Source: Arthrobacter sp. H5 (lineage in GTDB: Bacteria > Actinomycetota > Actinomycetes > Actinomycetales > Micrococcaceae). Taken from it: DNA of 64,000 bases. The notes under the pieces are model-generated. The model made no database searches, had not been told where the DNA came from, and worked only from the letters and a program-made list of their open reading frames with translations. Location: assembly GCF_000520595.1 (NCBI RefSeq), contig NZ_KI915039.1:22981-86980 (forward strand). The letters run 5' to 3'. A program made the position numbers and the translations under genes. Shown here one piece after another: positions 44,301-53,185 of the stretch. How positions within the stretch are numbered: the first letter of the stretch is position 1; every line of letters begins with the position of its first letter.

Positions 44301-47022
44301 CGGCAGCGATACGGCGGGCACGGTCAACGTCCAGCTGCTCCCGGAAGCCCAGACCATTCCTTACACTGTGACGGATATTGACGGGCTGTCCGCCACCGCA
44401 TTCATTCATGTACCGGGTCTGGCCAATCAGCCACCGGCGCTGCGCAGCACGGAGGCCCTCGAAGTTATGAGCGGCGAGGAGCTCCTACTCGATCTGAGTG
44501 AGCTGGTAGTGGTCCGCGAAGGCCGGGAAGCCCAGCTCACGGACGACGCCAGGGTCACAGCAGTCGCGTCGAACAATGCGCCCCTGGTCAGGAACGCCAC
44601 CTCGTTGGCATTCACCTCCGCCGAAGACTATGCCGGCGCCGCCGCCGTGAGTTTTGAAGTAACCGACGGTGTGTCCCTCGATGATCCGGACGGCCTGAAA
44701 GCAGTGCTGACCGTCAGCATCCGCGTGTTGCCTGATCCAAACCTGAACCATCCGCCGGAGGCGTCCTCGGGTGAATTGGTGGTTGCCCAGCAGGAAGCGG
44801 CCGCCATGGATCTCGCCCGCTTGGTGGAGGACATCGACGAGCAGGATGCAGGAAAACTCGTTTTTGCACTGGTCGATGAAGTTCCAGGTGGGCTGATCGC
44901 GCAGCTCGACGAATCGGTGTTGACCGTTGAATCGGGAACGGCTGAAAAGGGTCTTACCCACCCGGTCCGTTTTTCCGTGACTGACGGCAGGAGTGAACCG
45001 GTGGAGGCTACTATCGATGTGTCAGTGGTCAGCTCCACCCAGCCACTTGCGGTGGCCAACGATGACCTCGTTGCCGACGCTGTTCAGGGCGAAACCGAAA
45101 CCGTGGACGTGCTCGGCAACGATTCCAACCCGTTCCCTGATTCACCGCTGCAGCTCATTGCTGTCCAGACCGAAACCGGAGCGGGGTCCGCCACAGCCCA
45201 GGGCAACTCCGTTGCAGTGACACCGGCTTCCGACTTTGTGGGGACCATGGTGGTCAGCTATCGGGTGGCCGACCGCACGGGTGACCCGCAGCGTGAGGTT
45301 GAAGGAAGGGTCCGACTCACCGTCCGCGGTGCGCCCGACGCGCCGCCGACCCCGGCTGTGGGAGAGGTGCGCAGCGAGATGGTCACGCTCTCCTGGGATC
45401 CGCCGGCGGACAACGGGTCGCGGATCACCGGCTACGTGGTGACAGGCAGTCAAGGCGTCAGCCAGGAATGCCCGGCAACCACCTGCAGCATCACCGGACT
45501 GACCAACAACGTCGAGTACACCTTTGCTGTGGCGGCAAGGAACGACGTCGGCGAGTCACCGCAATCCGGCCAATCCGCCGTCGCTCGTCCCGACGAGAAA
45601 CCGGAAGCCCCCGCACCTCCGACGCTGCAGTTTGGTGATGGATCCGTGCTGGTTAACTGGGCTGTTCCTTCCACCGCCGGTTCGCCTGTGGAGCGTTATG
45701 ACCTGGAAATTTCCCCTGCGCCCGCCGGTGGCGGCTTCCAAAAGTCGTCAGTGACCGGCACCTCGGTTGAATGGTCGGGCCTGCAGAACGGAACCCTGTA
45801 TGAGGTCCGTGTGCGGGCCTACAATCAGGCGCCTGATCCGTCCGACTGGGGAGCGTACTCGGACGGGATGATACCCGCGGGCCAACCGGCGGCGCCGTCC
45901 AAACCCTCCGTTCAGGTCTCGTCCCAGGGCGGGGCGGCCAACTCGGTGCTCGCCGTCTCGTGGGCGCAGCCCACCACGGCGGAAAAGAACGGTGCCGAGA
46001 TTGACGCCTACACGCTGACAACCTTCCAGGACGGCAAGGCCGTGCGCAGTGCCGAGCTGTCCGGTTCGGTGTTCTCGGCTTCGGTCACCCTGGCCAATTC
46101 CCAAAGTCCCTACACCTTCAGCGTCACGGCCACCAACAAGGCAGGAGCCGGAGCGCCCAGCGATCCGTCCGACCCGCGTCAGGCGGTCGGTGCGCCCGGC
46201 GCGGTTCCGGACGTGAGCGCCGTCGAGGGAGACCGGCGGCTCATCGTGACGCACGAATCGGCGGCGGCCAACGGTGCACAAGCCGACCAGACACGCTACG
46301 AATACCAACTCAACAACGGTGCCTTTGCAGAACTGCCTGCCGACGGTGTTTTGGCAGGCCTGAGCAACGGCACCAGCTATAGCGTGGGCGTGCGCGCAAT
46401 TAATACGGCCAACGGAAGCTCGCTTCCGGGAGCAGCGACCCAGTCAAACACGGTGGTTCCGTTTGGCAAGCCTTCGACTCCGTCCATCAGCTCTGCTCCG
46501 GCAGGCGAACAGGTGAACTTCACCATTGGAGCCACGCCGAAAAACGGACGGGACATTGCCTCTGTGGCTTGGAGTGCCGCGGGGCGATCCGGTTCAGTGG
46601 GTGCAGGGGGCGGAACCGCCACGGCCGGGAGCGGCTTTGATCAAAGCGTGGAGATCACCGTCACGGTGACCGATTCCGAGGGGCAGAAGTCCTCCACCAC
46701 TGCCACCGGACGCACGTCGCCGCCACCCAGGAAGTACGGCACGGTGTATGAGGACTCGGACCTCAGCGCAACCTGCGAGTTTGCCCAGCCCAACGACTCC
46801 AAGCCGTCAGCGCGGCAGGCGTGCGACGACGCCGGAGGCACGTGGCGACAGAACGGTCACCGTTTTGAGATCCAGTGCATCTCCAACAGCGGAGCGGCCC
46901 ATCCCATATATGATTCCAACGGAAACCTGATCGGTTCCAGCAGGGAATGGGTGAACCGTGCCGGCGGTGGCTGGTTCAAGTCCAACTCAATCACCAAGGA
47001 CGCGGGAGCCCCGTCATGCTAG
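41245..47022 (+). CDS. Giant Ig/cadherin-like + fibronectin type III protein (paralogue 2), main body
   Basis: A 1925-residue frame holding the rest of paralogue 2. Order is the same as in paralogue 1: rest of the N-domain, acidic linker DDKEDEESASENPINTLPDRTGE, about ten Ig/cadherin-like blocks with NDSDPDGD-type motifs, FN3 modules from about 1360 (GAPDAPPTPAVGEV...LSWDPPADNGSRITGY), and a C-terminal four-cysteine domain ending in Cys. The GTG at 41245 is only where the frame opens; the true start is ATG 40935 in another frame. If the frameshift is real, the protein is not secreted; if it is a sequencing error, the full protein is about 2027 residues. The gene otherwise shows no decay: the frame is open for 5.8 kb. 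Confidence 0.82.
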   Translation: MALGEENELPGNGVPALGSSHVVLANSPDGTVHVTDAGNLAGFSSEDTEPLLDGVPGVAAAINSEDTVFTADPVTGTILSWERGDTAVFEESTRQSSEGISGVENLQLSAVGDQPVALDPATGRIFLPDGRETVLPDTAGAQLQQSGPASSFVAVATAGALFEVPLDGSVPRSTPLDVSSDPIPPVQLDGCVHAAWPDAQLYVRDCVTDADDSTVEIPSLAAQSELVFRTNRAVVVLNDIRGGNVWLVQQDMLLVQNWDEIIPPPEEDDKEDEESASENPINTLPDRTGENQPPVAQDDVLGARRGSTTLLPVLDNDSDPDGDLLTVTLQGTPPDIGAIQPVYDSTGLQVVLDAEVPPGRHTFDYAVDDGRGGTDTATVSLDIRSEDSNEAPTQKRKSRLVLEQGQNISQHILADWTDADGDDLFLESAQATTPDDTARHRDDGLITFTDAGGQLGEKEVSISVSDGRESTEGAVIVDVQPAGNVPPIVNPDHLTVNAGEDLLVAPLKNDLDPSGRGLRLTNVNGGEGAEVTPNYDVGTFTFRSDSPGPVYLDYIAANGPASAPGLIRVDVLPEGGATGAPVAVRDSALLPAGNQTLVDVLSNDSDPGGGVLVVQSVTLPAESPVSVAVLNHNILRVSDTRGLTERMTFQYTVSNGRETATGDVSVVPVPAPAKLQPPRAEEDEVTVRAGDVATVYVLANDTHPNGGELTLDPELVETVAPGEGLLAVSGNSLRFKAGDTAGTFRAVYAVRGPDGQEDSARVLIRVRAPDPEDNARPRPETIEARAIAGNTARIAVPLEGIDPDGDSVSLVGIGQAPTKGTAAMGATFIEYTPASDTSGQDSFSYIVEDRLGARSTGTVLVGIALPTTVNQTPVPVDDSVVVLPNRSVTVDALSNDSDPDGDALALPADGLEAAGGIQAAVVDRKVRFDSPAQPGATAIRYTVDDGRGGKAVGTIRVQTSPDAPKIAPVAHDDRVSFPETLGQSAVDVPVLKNDVDRDGSPDELTVSFPENTDTATVAAGSDTAGTVNVQLLPEAQTIPYTVTDIDGLSATAFIHVPGLANQPPALRSTEALEVMSGEELLLDLSELVVVREGREAQLTDDARVTAVASNNAPLVRNATSLAFTSAEDYAGAAAVSFEVTDGVSLDDPDGLKAVLTVSIRVLPDPNLNHPPEASSGELVVAQQEAAAMDLARLVEDIDEQDAGKLVFALVDEVPGGLIAQLDESVLTVESGTAEKGLTHPVRFSVTDGRSEPVEATIDVSVVSSTQPLAVANDDLVADAVQGETETVDVLGNDSNPFPDSPLQLIAVQTETGAGSATAQGNSVAVTPASDFVGTMVVSYRVADRTGDPQREVEGRVRLTVRGAPDAPPTPAVGEVRSEMVTLSWDPPADNGSRITGYVVTGSQGVSQECPATTCSITGLTNNVEYTFAVAARNDVGESPQSGQSAVARPDEKPEAPAPPTLQFGDGSVLVNWAVPSTAGSPVERYDLEISPAPAGGGFQKSSVTGTSVEWSGLQNGTLYEVRVRAYNQAPDPSDWGAYSDGMIPAGQPAAPSKPSVQVSSQGGAANSVLAVSWAQPTTAEKNGAEIDAYTLTTFQDGKAVRSAELSGSVFSASVTLANSQSPYTFSVTATNKAGAGAPSDPSDPRQAVGAPGAVPDVSAVEGDRRLIVTHESAAANGAQADQTRYEYQLNNGAFAELPADGVLAGLSNGTSYSVGVRAINTANGSSLPGAATQSNTVVPFGKPSTPSISSAPAGEQVNFTIGATPKNGRDIASVAWSAAGRSGSVGAGGGTATAGSGFDQSVEITVTVTDSEGQKSSTTATGRTSPPPRKYGTVYEDSDLSATCEFAQPNDSKPSARQACDDAGGTWRQNGHRFEIQCISNSGAAHPIYDSNGNLIGSSREWVNRAGGGWFKSNSITKDAGAPSC

Positions 47023-47098
47023 CTATTCTAAATATCGGTCAACGGGCAGTATCGCGTTGTCCCCAACAACAGCACCAACCACAGAAAAGGAACCAACC

Positions 47099-48070
47099 AT
47101 GGCAATGACAGTTGAGCAGGCCACCTGGTTTGCCGGGACGTTCGACAAGCTGGTGGGAAACGTGGGGCAGGCCGTCCTCGGCAAGTCGCACGTGATCCGG
47201 CTGGTGCTCACTGCCATGCTCGCGGAGGGGCATGTGTTGTTGGAAGACGCACCAGGGACAGGAAAGACGATGCTCGCGCGGTCGCTTGCCGCCACCGTCC
47301 AGGGGAGCCATTCGCGCATCCAGTTCACCCCGGACCTCTTGCCGTCGGACGTCACAGGTATCACCATCTATGACCAGAAGACGCAGGAGTTTGAGTTCCA
47401 TAAGGGTCCGATCTTCGCGAATATCGTGTTGGCTGACGAGATCAACCGTGCGTCGCCGAAAACGCAGTCCGCGCTGCTTGAGGTCATGGAGGAATCCCGG
47501 GTCACCGTGGACGGAGTCAGCTACACCAATGATCGTCCGTTTATGGTTATTGCCACCCAGAACCCCATTGAGCAGGCTGGCACCTACCGGCTCCCCGAGG
47601 CACAACTGGACCGCTTCCTGATCAAGACGATGATCGGATACCCGGACCACGCCTCCACGGTCCAACTGCTCGGCGGGGCCTCCACCCGGGACCGTTCCTC
47701 GATTCTGTCCCCGATGATCACCACACAGGCCGTCATGGACATGGCGGATCTCGCCACCGAAACCCATGTGGACCCGGCAGTCCTTGAGTACATTTCGCGA
47801 TTGACGGAGGAAACCAGGAACGCTCCCGAGTCCAGGCTCGGCGTTTCAGTGCGCGGTGCCCTGGCAATGGTCCGGGCAGCCAAGGTGTGGGCTGCTGGCC
47901 AGGGCCGGCATTATGTGCTGCCTGACGACATCAAGGAATTGGCGCCCTACGTCTGGACGCACCGGTTTGTGATGGATCCAGAAGCCGAATTTGCCGGTGC
48001 AACGCCGGAGGCCATCCTCAAGCGTGTGCTCGCGGATGTCTCGGCACCCCAGCAGCGGGCAAGCGCGTAA
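47099..48070 (+). CDS. moxR: MoxR-family AAA+ ATPase
   Basis: A cytoplasmic AAA+ chaperone-like ATPase of 323 residues, usually working with DUF58 and transglutaminase-like membrane proteins on secreted or membrane complexes. Walker A is EDAPGTGKTML, Walker B is VLADEINRASPKTQSALLEVMEE, sensor 1 is MVIATQNPIEQAGTYRLPEAQLDRF, and sensor 2 is in the C-terminal lid (SVRGALAMVRAAKVWA). ATG 47099 is chosen because AAAAGGAA precedes it and MTVEQATWF is the usual family start; the frame is open upstream through the end of the giant gene. It is followed after 20 bases by DUF58. Confidence 0.95.
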   Translation: MAMTVEQATWFAGTFDKLVGNVGQAVLGKSHVIRLVLTAMLAEGHVLLEDAPGTGKTMLARSLAATVQGSHSRIQFTPDLLPSDVTGITIYDQKTQEFEFHKGPIFANIVLADEINRASPKTQSALLEVMEESRVTVDGVSYTNDRPFMVIATQNPIEQAGTYRLPEAQLDRFLIKTMIGYPDHASTVQLLGGASTRDRSSILSPMITTQAVMDMADLATETHVDPAVLEYISRLTEETRNAPESRLGVSVRGALAMVRAAKVWAAGQGRHYVLPDDIKELAPYVWTHRFVMDPEAEFAGATPEAILKRVLADVSAPQQRASA

Positions 48071-48090
48071 CGGACGGATATTTTCCAACC

Positions 48091-49470
48091 ATGTCAACCG
48101 ATACCAGGTCCGCCGAAACCCGGGCTTCTCAGCGTGAGCGCAGGTCCGCGGGCAGACGCCAGCTGCAGAACCCCGCCCCACGCGGTCAGCGGCGGGGCAG
48201 TTCCCGCAACCCCAAACTGCATCCGGCGTCGATCATCAAGGATGCCGTAACGCTGGCCGAGCTTGTCCTGTTCCCCGTGTGGAAGAGGATCCGTTCCTTC
48301 CTGGGCCGGCATCTTGGGCCGGTATTCGATGTGGTCAGTCCCCTTGGCTGGATCCTGATTCCCACGGTTGCGGGATTGTGGGTCCTTGGCGCAGTCTTTG
48401 GCTGGCGGGAAGCCATCGTGGCAGCACTGCTGGGAACCATCCTGTTTGTCCTTGCGGTGGGCTTCATCCTGGGTCGTTCGTCCTACGCCGTTGAGCTCGA
48501 TCTTGCCCGAACCCGCGTTGCGGTGGGCGACCGGGCGGTGGGCAGCGTGGCGGTATCCAACACCGCGACCAAACCCCTGCTGCCGGCATCCCTCGAACTT
48601 CCCGTGGGTTCGGCTACGGCAGTGTTCCACCTGCCGCGGCTCAAACCCGGCGAGGTACACGAAGACCTTTTCACCATCCCAACCCAGCGCCGCGCAGTCA
48701 TTGTGGTGGGACCAGTCCGCTCAGTGCGGGCGGATCCGCTGAGCCTGCTGCGCCGGCAGGTGCTGTGGACCGAACCCACCGACCTGTATGTCCATCCCCG
48801 GACCGCACCGCTGGTGGGATCCGCCGCCGGATTCATCCGAGACCTCGAAGGGCTGCCAACCAAGGAGCTCTCCAGCGCGGATGTCTCCTTCCACGCCCTC
48901 CGCGACTACGTTCCGGGCGATGACCGCCGTCACATCCACTGGAAAACCACCGCCCGTACGGGCAAGCTCATGGTCCGCCAGTTTGAGGAGACCCGACGGT
49001 CACACCTGGCCGTAGCACTCTCAACCAACACCAACGAGTATGAGACGGACATCGAGTTTGAGCTTGCCGTCTCGGTTGCCAGCTCCATTGGCCTGCAGGC
49101 CATCCGGGAACAGCGCAACCTCAGCGTCCTAACCCAGAATGGCCCGCTGCGCTCCGAAACAGGACGCAACCTGCTCGATGACATGACGCGCATTGAGGGA
49201 CGCGGCATGCGCGCCACAGCTCTGGATCTGGCGCGAACGACGGCGGACACGGTCCCCAACGCGTCAGTTGTCTTCTTTGTCGTGGGTCCCCATGTGACAC
49301 CCTCCCAGCTCCGGTCCGCCGCGGCGTCGGTACCTCCCGGAATCCGGTGCATTGCGGTGCGTTGCGTCGCAGACCAGGAACAGGGCAGGGCGACGATCGG
49401 CGACCTGACGGTGCTGACCCTGAACAGCCTCACAGACCTTGCCATGATTCTTCGAAAGGCTGCAGCATGA
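48091..49470 (+). CDS. DUF58 domain membrane protein
   Basis: A 459-residue partner of MoxR. A basic N-terminus (about 65 residues) is followed by two membrane helices (about 82-130; WILIPTVAGLWVLGAVFGW and AALLGTILFVLAVGFILG), a beta-sandwich region, and the DUF58/vWA-like core with FHALRDYVPGDDRRHIHWKTTARTGKLMVRQFEE, the diagnostic motif. A membrane-anchored scaffold role is typical; no enzymatic activity is established. The stop overlaps the start of the transglutaminase-like gene (ATGA), so the two are translated together. Confidence 0.92.
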   Translation: MSTDTRSAETRASQRERRSAGRRQLQNPAPRGQRRGSSRNPKLHPASIIKDAVTLAELVLFPVWKRIRSFLGRHLGPVFDVVSPLGWILIPTVAGLWVLGAVFGWREAIVAALLGTILFVLAVGFILGRSSYAVELDLARTRVAVGDRAVGSVAVSNTATKPLLPASLELPVGSATAVFHLPRLKPGEVHEDLFTIPTQRRAVIVVGPVRSVRADPLSLLRRQVLWTEPTDLYVHPRTAPLVGSAAGFIRDLEGLPTKELSSADVSFHALRDYVPGDDRRHIHWKTTARTGKLMVRQFEETRRSHLAVALSTNTNEYETDIEFELAVSVASSIGLQAIREQRNLSVLTQNGPLRSETGRNLLDDMTRIEGRGMRATALDLARTTADTVPNASVVFFVVGPHVTPSQLRSAAASVPPGIRCIAVRCVADQEQGRATIGDLTVLTLNSLTDLAMILRKAAA

Positions 49471-51818
49471 GCCGCCGGTCCAATAGATCCCGGACCATGC
49501 CGTTGGCACTTCAGGCCGGAGTGGACTGGTCGGTACTCACCGTCCTGCTTGGGCTGGGGGTGCTGGGTTTCGGACCCACGTTTGGTGGAGACGCCCGTTA
49601 CCTGATTGTCGGATTTGGCGGTGTGCTGCTTGGCCTGGGCATCGCCTGGCTGGCTGCCCGCTACCGGTGGGGCCTGTGGACCACAGTTGGTGCGGTGCTC
49701 GGTGCCTACCTGGTCCTGGGTAGCGCTTTGGCTGCGCCGGTGGAGGCCTTCCTCGGGTTCCTGCCCACATTGGAGTCCCTCCGTGTGCTGATTGTGGGAG
49801 TGGTGTTCTCCTGGAAGGACATCCTCACCGTGGCCGATCCGGTGGGCATTGCCCGGGGGATGCTTGTGGTGCCCTTCCTGGGATCCCTGCTGACCGCCGT
49901 CGTCGCCGGGTCCCTCGCCTGGCGCCTCCGCTCACCGTACTGGGTAATGCTTCCCGTTTTTGCCCTGTTTATTACCAGCATTGCCTTTGGCACAAACCGG
50001 GCGTCGCTGCCTGAGGTACGCGGAATCCTGCTCATTGCCGTTGTGACCGCGTGGCTGGCCTATCGCCGGGACATTGCGCGCACCGACCAGACCAGCAGCG
50101 TTTCGGCCAATTCCACGGTGGCCGATGACGCCGTCACGCGATCGGGAAGGCTTCGCAGGCTGGGCGTTGGAGGCGCAGTCCTGGCGGTGGCGACCGTGCT
50201 GACCCTTGTGGTGAGTCCCATCGTTGCAGGCGAGACGGACCGGGCCGTGCTGCGGGACGTCGTCGAACCGCCCGTGGACCTGTTCGATTACCCAAGTCCG
50301 CTGACCAGCTTTCGCAAGTATGTGAAGGACAATGCCGAGGAAACCCTGCTGACCGTTGACGGCCTACCTGAGGGCCAGCGGGTGCGCCTGGCCGCCATGG
50401 ATGCCTACGACGGTGTGGTGTATAACGTCGATCCACAGGCGGCCGGCAACTTTGCCCGCGTGGGTGATGCACAGCAGCTGGGGAACACCGAGGTGGAGGA
50501 CGGCGAGGGCACCACCGCAACACTGAGCTTCACCATCGGCGATTACAGCGGCGTCTGGCTGCCCTCCGGCGGCGAGCTCCTGGGTGTGGAACTGCAGGGT
50601 CCCCGGGCACAGGATTTGAGCCGCTCCCTCTATTACAACGACGACTCCCGCACAGCTTTGTCCACCATCGGCGTCCAGCCGGGTGACACCTACAGCGTCA
50701 ATGTGCTGTTTCCCGACGTTCCGGAAGACACCCAGCTGGCACAGTATGGTTTCGCCGATCTGAGCCTTCCCAGGGTGGTGAATGATCCGCCGGTCATTGC
50801 GTCGAAAGCCAGCGAGTACGTGGGCAGTGTGTCGGAGCCCATCGAACGGGTGCGCAGACTGGAACAGGTGCTGAGTGCGCAGGGGTTCTTCAGCAACGGC
50901 AAGGACGGCGAGGCACCTTCGCTGCCCGGCCACGGCGCGGCGCGGATGCTGGCTCTCTTCGACGCCGAGCAGATGGTCGGTGACGACGAGCAGTACGCCG
51001 TCTCCATGGCCTTGATGGCGCGGAAACTCAACATTCCCGCCCGGGTTGTCATGGGCTTCTACCCGGATTGGGAGGCGATTGACAACCCCGATGCCCCCAT
51101 CGAGATCAAGGGCGCGGATGTGCATGCCTGGGTTGAAATAGCGTTTGACAACGCCGGCTGGGTTCCCTTCGACCCCACGCCGCCTGAGGACAACGAGCCC
51201 GTTCCTCCCCAGCAACAGCCACGGTCCACGCCCAAGCCTCAGGTCCTGCAACCCCCGCCGCCACCACAGGAGCCTGCCGAACTGCCGCCGGACTCCGCAC
51301 CGGAGCCGCAGGACGCGGAGGAACGTACCCGGGACTTCTGGGATATCTGGGGTTCGTTGATTGCAGCGATAGCGCTGGCGCTGATTCCACTTGCCGTGCT
51401 CCTCATTCCCCTGCTGGTGATAGCACTGCTGAAATCACGACGCCGGAAGAAGCGTTCCCGTTCCGGCCGGCCGACGCAGCGGGTTGGCGGGGGATGGAGC
51501 GAAGTCATGTCCTTGGCCACAGACCTCGGCGCTGAAACCAATGGGAAATCCACGCGCCGTGAAAGCGCACGGGGACTCGGCGAGGCGTTCCCGGCCAGCA
51601 GCCATTCCACCACCCGGTTGGCGGATCGCGCTGACGCGTGCATTTTCTCGGCGGGCGAGCCCACCGAGCAGGAGGTGGAGGAATACTGGAGTACGGTGCA
51701 CTCCTCACTCGATGATATGCGTGGATCGGTGGGGTTCTGGAAGAGACAGCGGGCACGCTTCTCGCCACGCTCGCTGATTCACGATGCGAGGAGCAGGATG
51801 ACGGGAACGAGGCCGTGA
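49467..51818 (+). CDS. Transglutaminase-like membrane protein (TgpA type), catalytic Cys replaced by Asp
   Basis: A 783-residue membrane protein: about six N-terminal helices (20-215), one more near 230-250, an external transglutaminase-like domain (about 430-575), a Pro-rich linker, one C-terminal helix near 635 and a basic cytoplasmic tail. The core reads GDDEQYAVSMALMARKLNIPARVVMGF, ADVHAW and WVPFDPTPP. His553 and Asp569 of the triad are present, but the Cys position, normally GDCEQFA, holds Asp507. It should not have transglutaminase or Cys-protease activity and may bind a peptide or glycan. ATG 49467 overlaps the DUF58 stop; its own stop overlaps the next GTG (GTGA). Confidence 0.9.
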   Translation: MSRRSNRSRTMPLALQAGVDWSVLTVLLGLGVLGFGPTFGGDARYLIVGFGGVLLGLGIAWLAARYRWGLWTTVGAVLGAYLVLGSALAAPVEAFLGFLPTLESLRVLIVGVVFSWKDILTVADPVGIARGMLVVPFLGSLLTAVVAGSLAWRLRSPYWVMLPVFALFITSIAFGTNRASLPEVRGILLIAVVTAWLAYRRDIARTDQTSSVSANSTVADDAVTRSGRLRRLGVGGAVLAVATVLTLVVSPIVAGETDRAVLRDVVEPPVDLFDYPSPLTSFRKYVKDNAEETLLTVDGLPEGQRVRLAAMDAYDGVVYNVDPQAAGNFARVGDAQQLGNTEVEDGEGTTATLSFTIGDYSGVWLPSGGELLGVELQGPRAQDLSRSLYYNDDSRTALSTIGVQPGDTYSVNVLFPDVPEDTQLAQYGFADLSLPRVVNDPPVIASKASEYVGSVSEPIERVRRLEQVLSAQGFFSNGKDGEAPSLPGHGAARMLALFDAEQMVGDDEQYAVSMALMARKLNIPARVVMGFYPDWEAIDNPDAPIEIKGADVHAWVEIAFDNAGWVPFDPTPPEDNEPVPPQQQPRSTPKPQVLQPPPPPQEPAELPPDSAPEPQDAEERTRDFWDIWGSLIAAIALALIPLAVLLIPLLVIALLKSRRRKKRSRSGRPTQRVGGGWSEVMSLATDLGAETNGKSTRRESARGLGEAFPASSHSTTRLADRADACIFSAGEPTEQEVEEYWSTVHSSLDDMRGSVGFWKRQRARFSPRSLIHDARSRMTGTRP

Positions 51819-53185
51819 CTCACTCAGGGCTCGCCTGTCCGCGCTGCCGGATGCCGGTCACCCCGGGGACACTTTATTGCGTGCAATGCGGCGCGCACCT
51901 TTCCAATCGTGGCGAACATATCCGTACAGTGGAGCAACCACCGGTCGCGGCGTCCACCCACGGCGTCAGCCGCCCCGGCAATCAGTATCCAGGTTGGCAT
52001 CAGCCGCCCGGACAGTCTGTGTCCAGGGCGTCAGGAGAAGGCGAGATCAGCATGGCCCGGTTAGACCTGAGCAACGCCTCGGCGGGAAAGCGGCTTGTCG
52101 CGAAGCTGATCGACGGCGTACCGCCGGCAATCCTTCTTGGCATCGCCGGATTCGTCGGGTCCATGATGATTGGCTATGAGCAGGTCTCCTCTACGACGGC
52201 GCGGCTGGACCTGGGGCTGTTCTTTGTCTTCACCGGCATCGGCGCACTGCTTACCCTGATCTACGGAATAGTTATGTGGGGGTGGGAGGCCCGGACGGGC
52301 AAGACGCTGGGAAACCTCATGCTGGGGCTCCGCACCACCAACGAAGAGGGACACGCGCCGGGCTGGCTGGCCGTCTTTGTCCGGGGGCTGCTGATCTACC
52401 TTTCCGGCATTGTTCCGGTGATCGGCTTTGTCATCATCATGATTTCCAACCTGTGGGACTCTCGCGGCAAGCGACAGGGCTGGCACGACAAGGCCGCACG
52501 AACGCTGGTGTTCGATGTGCGCAGCGGCAGGGATCCCCTGACGACCGGCGGCATTGACGGGCCGGCATCCTTTGCTCCACAGCCTCCACCACCCGCCCTG
52601 CAACCCGTCCGATCGCCGATGGTCGGCGCGGGGACATCCTCCGAGGAAGCGCCAACCGGAATTCCGCCCGAACCTGCGAAGAATCCGGCGGCACCACAGA
52701 GTCCGGCAGCCCGGCCGATTGCCGGCCCATCAGCGGCAGGTCAGTACTCTTTTGCTCCAGAGTTTGCGTCCGGGCCACAGGCTGCCCCCGAAAGCGCGCA
52801 GGAACATCCGGACCCGGAATCCGAACCAACCCGGGTATCGCCAGGAAAGCTCCGCGGCGGAGTCCGGATAACGTTCGACAACGGACGCGAAGTGACACTG
52901 ACATCACAGGCCCTCGTTGGACGCAATCCGGCGGCCACAGCAGGGGACCCGGTGGAGCAGTTGATCGAATTCGACGACCACGGGAGATCTGTGTCCAAGA
53001 CCCATCTACATCTCAGGGTGGAAGGCGGACAGGTTTGGGTGACTGACCGCAATTCCACCAACGGGAGTTCCATTACCACCCCGGACGGACTCCGGACCCC
53101 CCTCGGCGGGGGCCAGACCGTCCTGGCGCTGCCGGGCGCCACAGTACATTTTGGAGACCGCAGTTTCCTGGTGGTGCGGCGATGA
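51815..53185 (+). CDS. RDD membrane protein with zinc ribbon and C-terminal FHA domain
   Basis: A 456-residue protein. The N-terminus is a short zinc ribbon (Cys8-x2-Cys11, Cys22-x2-Cys25). An RDD domain with three membrane helices spans about 85-235 (AGKRLVAKLIDGVPPAILLGIAG; GKTLGNLMLGLRTTNEEG; KRQGWHDKAARTLVFD). A Pro/Ala-rich linker leads to an FHA domain (about 345-456) with the phospho-Thr-binding set: VGRNP, SVSKTH, and STNGS. It thus tethers a phosphothreonine reader to the membrane. Starts GTG 51815 with a 4-base overlap with the TGase-like gene, and its stop overlaps the PP2C ATG. Confidence 0.92.
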   Translation: MTHSGLACPRCRMPVTPGTLYCVQCGAHLSNRGEHIRTVEQPPVAASTHGVSRPGNQYPGWHQPPGQSVSRASGEGEISMARLDLSNASAGKRLVAKLIDGVPPAILLGIAGFVGSMMIGYEQVSSTTARLDLGLFFVFTGIGALLTLIYGIVMWGWEARTGKTLGNLMLGLRTTNEEGHAPGWLAVFVRGLLIYLSGIVPVIGFVIIMISNLWDSRGKRQGWHDKAARTLVFDVRSGRDPLTTGGIDGPASFAPQPPPPALQPVRSPMVGAGTSSEEAPTGIPPEPAKNPAAPQSPAARPIAGPSAAGQYSFAPEFASGPQAAPESAQEHPDPESEPTRVSPGKLRGGVRITFDNGREVTLTSQALVGRNPAATAGDPVEQLIEFDDHGRSVSKTHLHLRVEGGQVWVTDRNSTNGSSITTPDGLRTPLGGGQTVLALPGATVHFGDRSFLVVRR

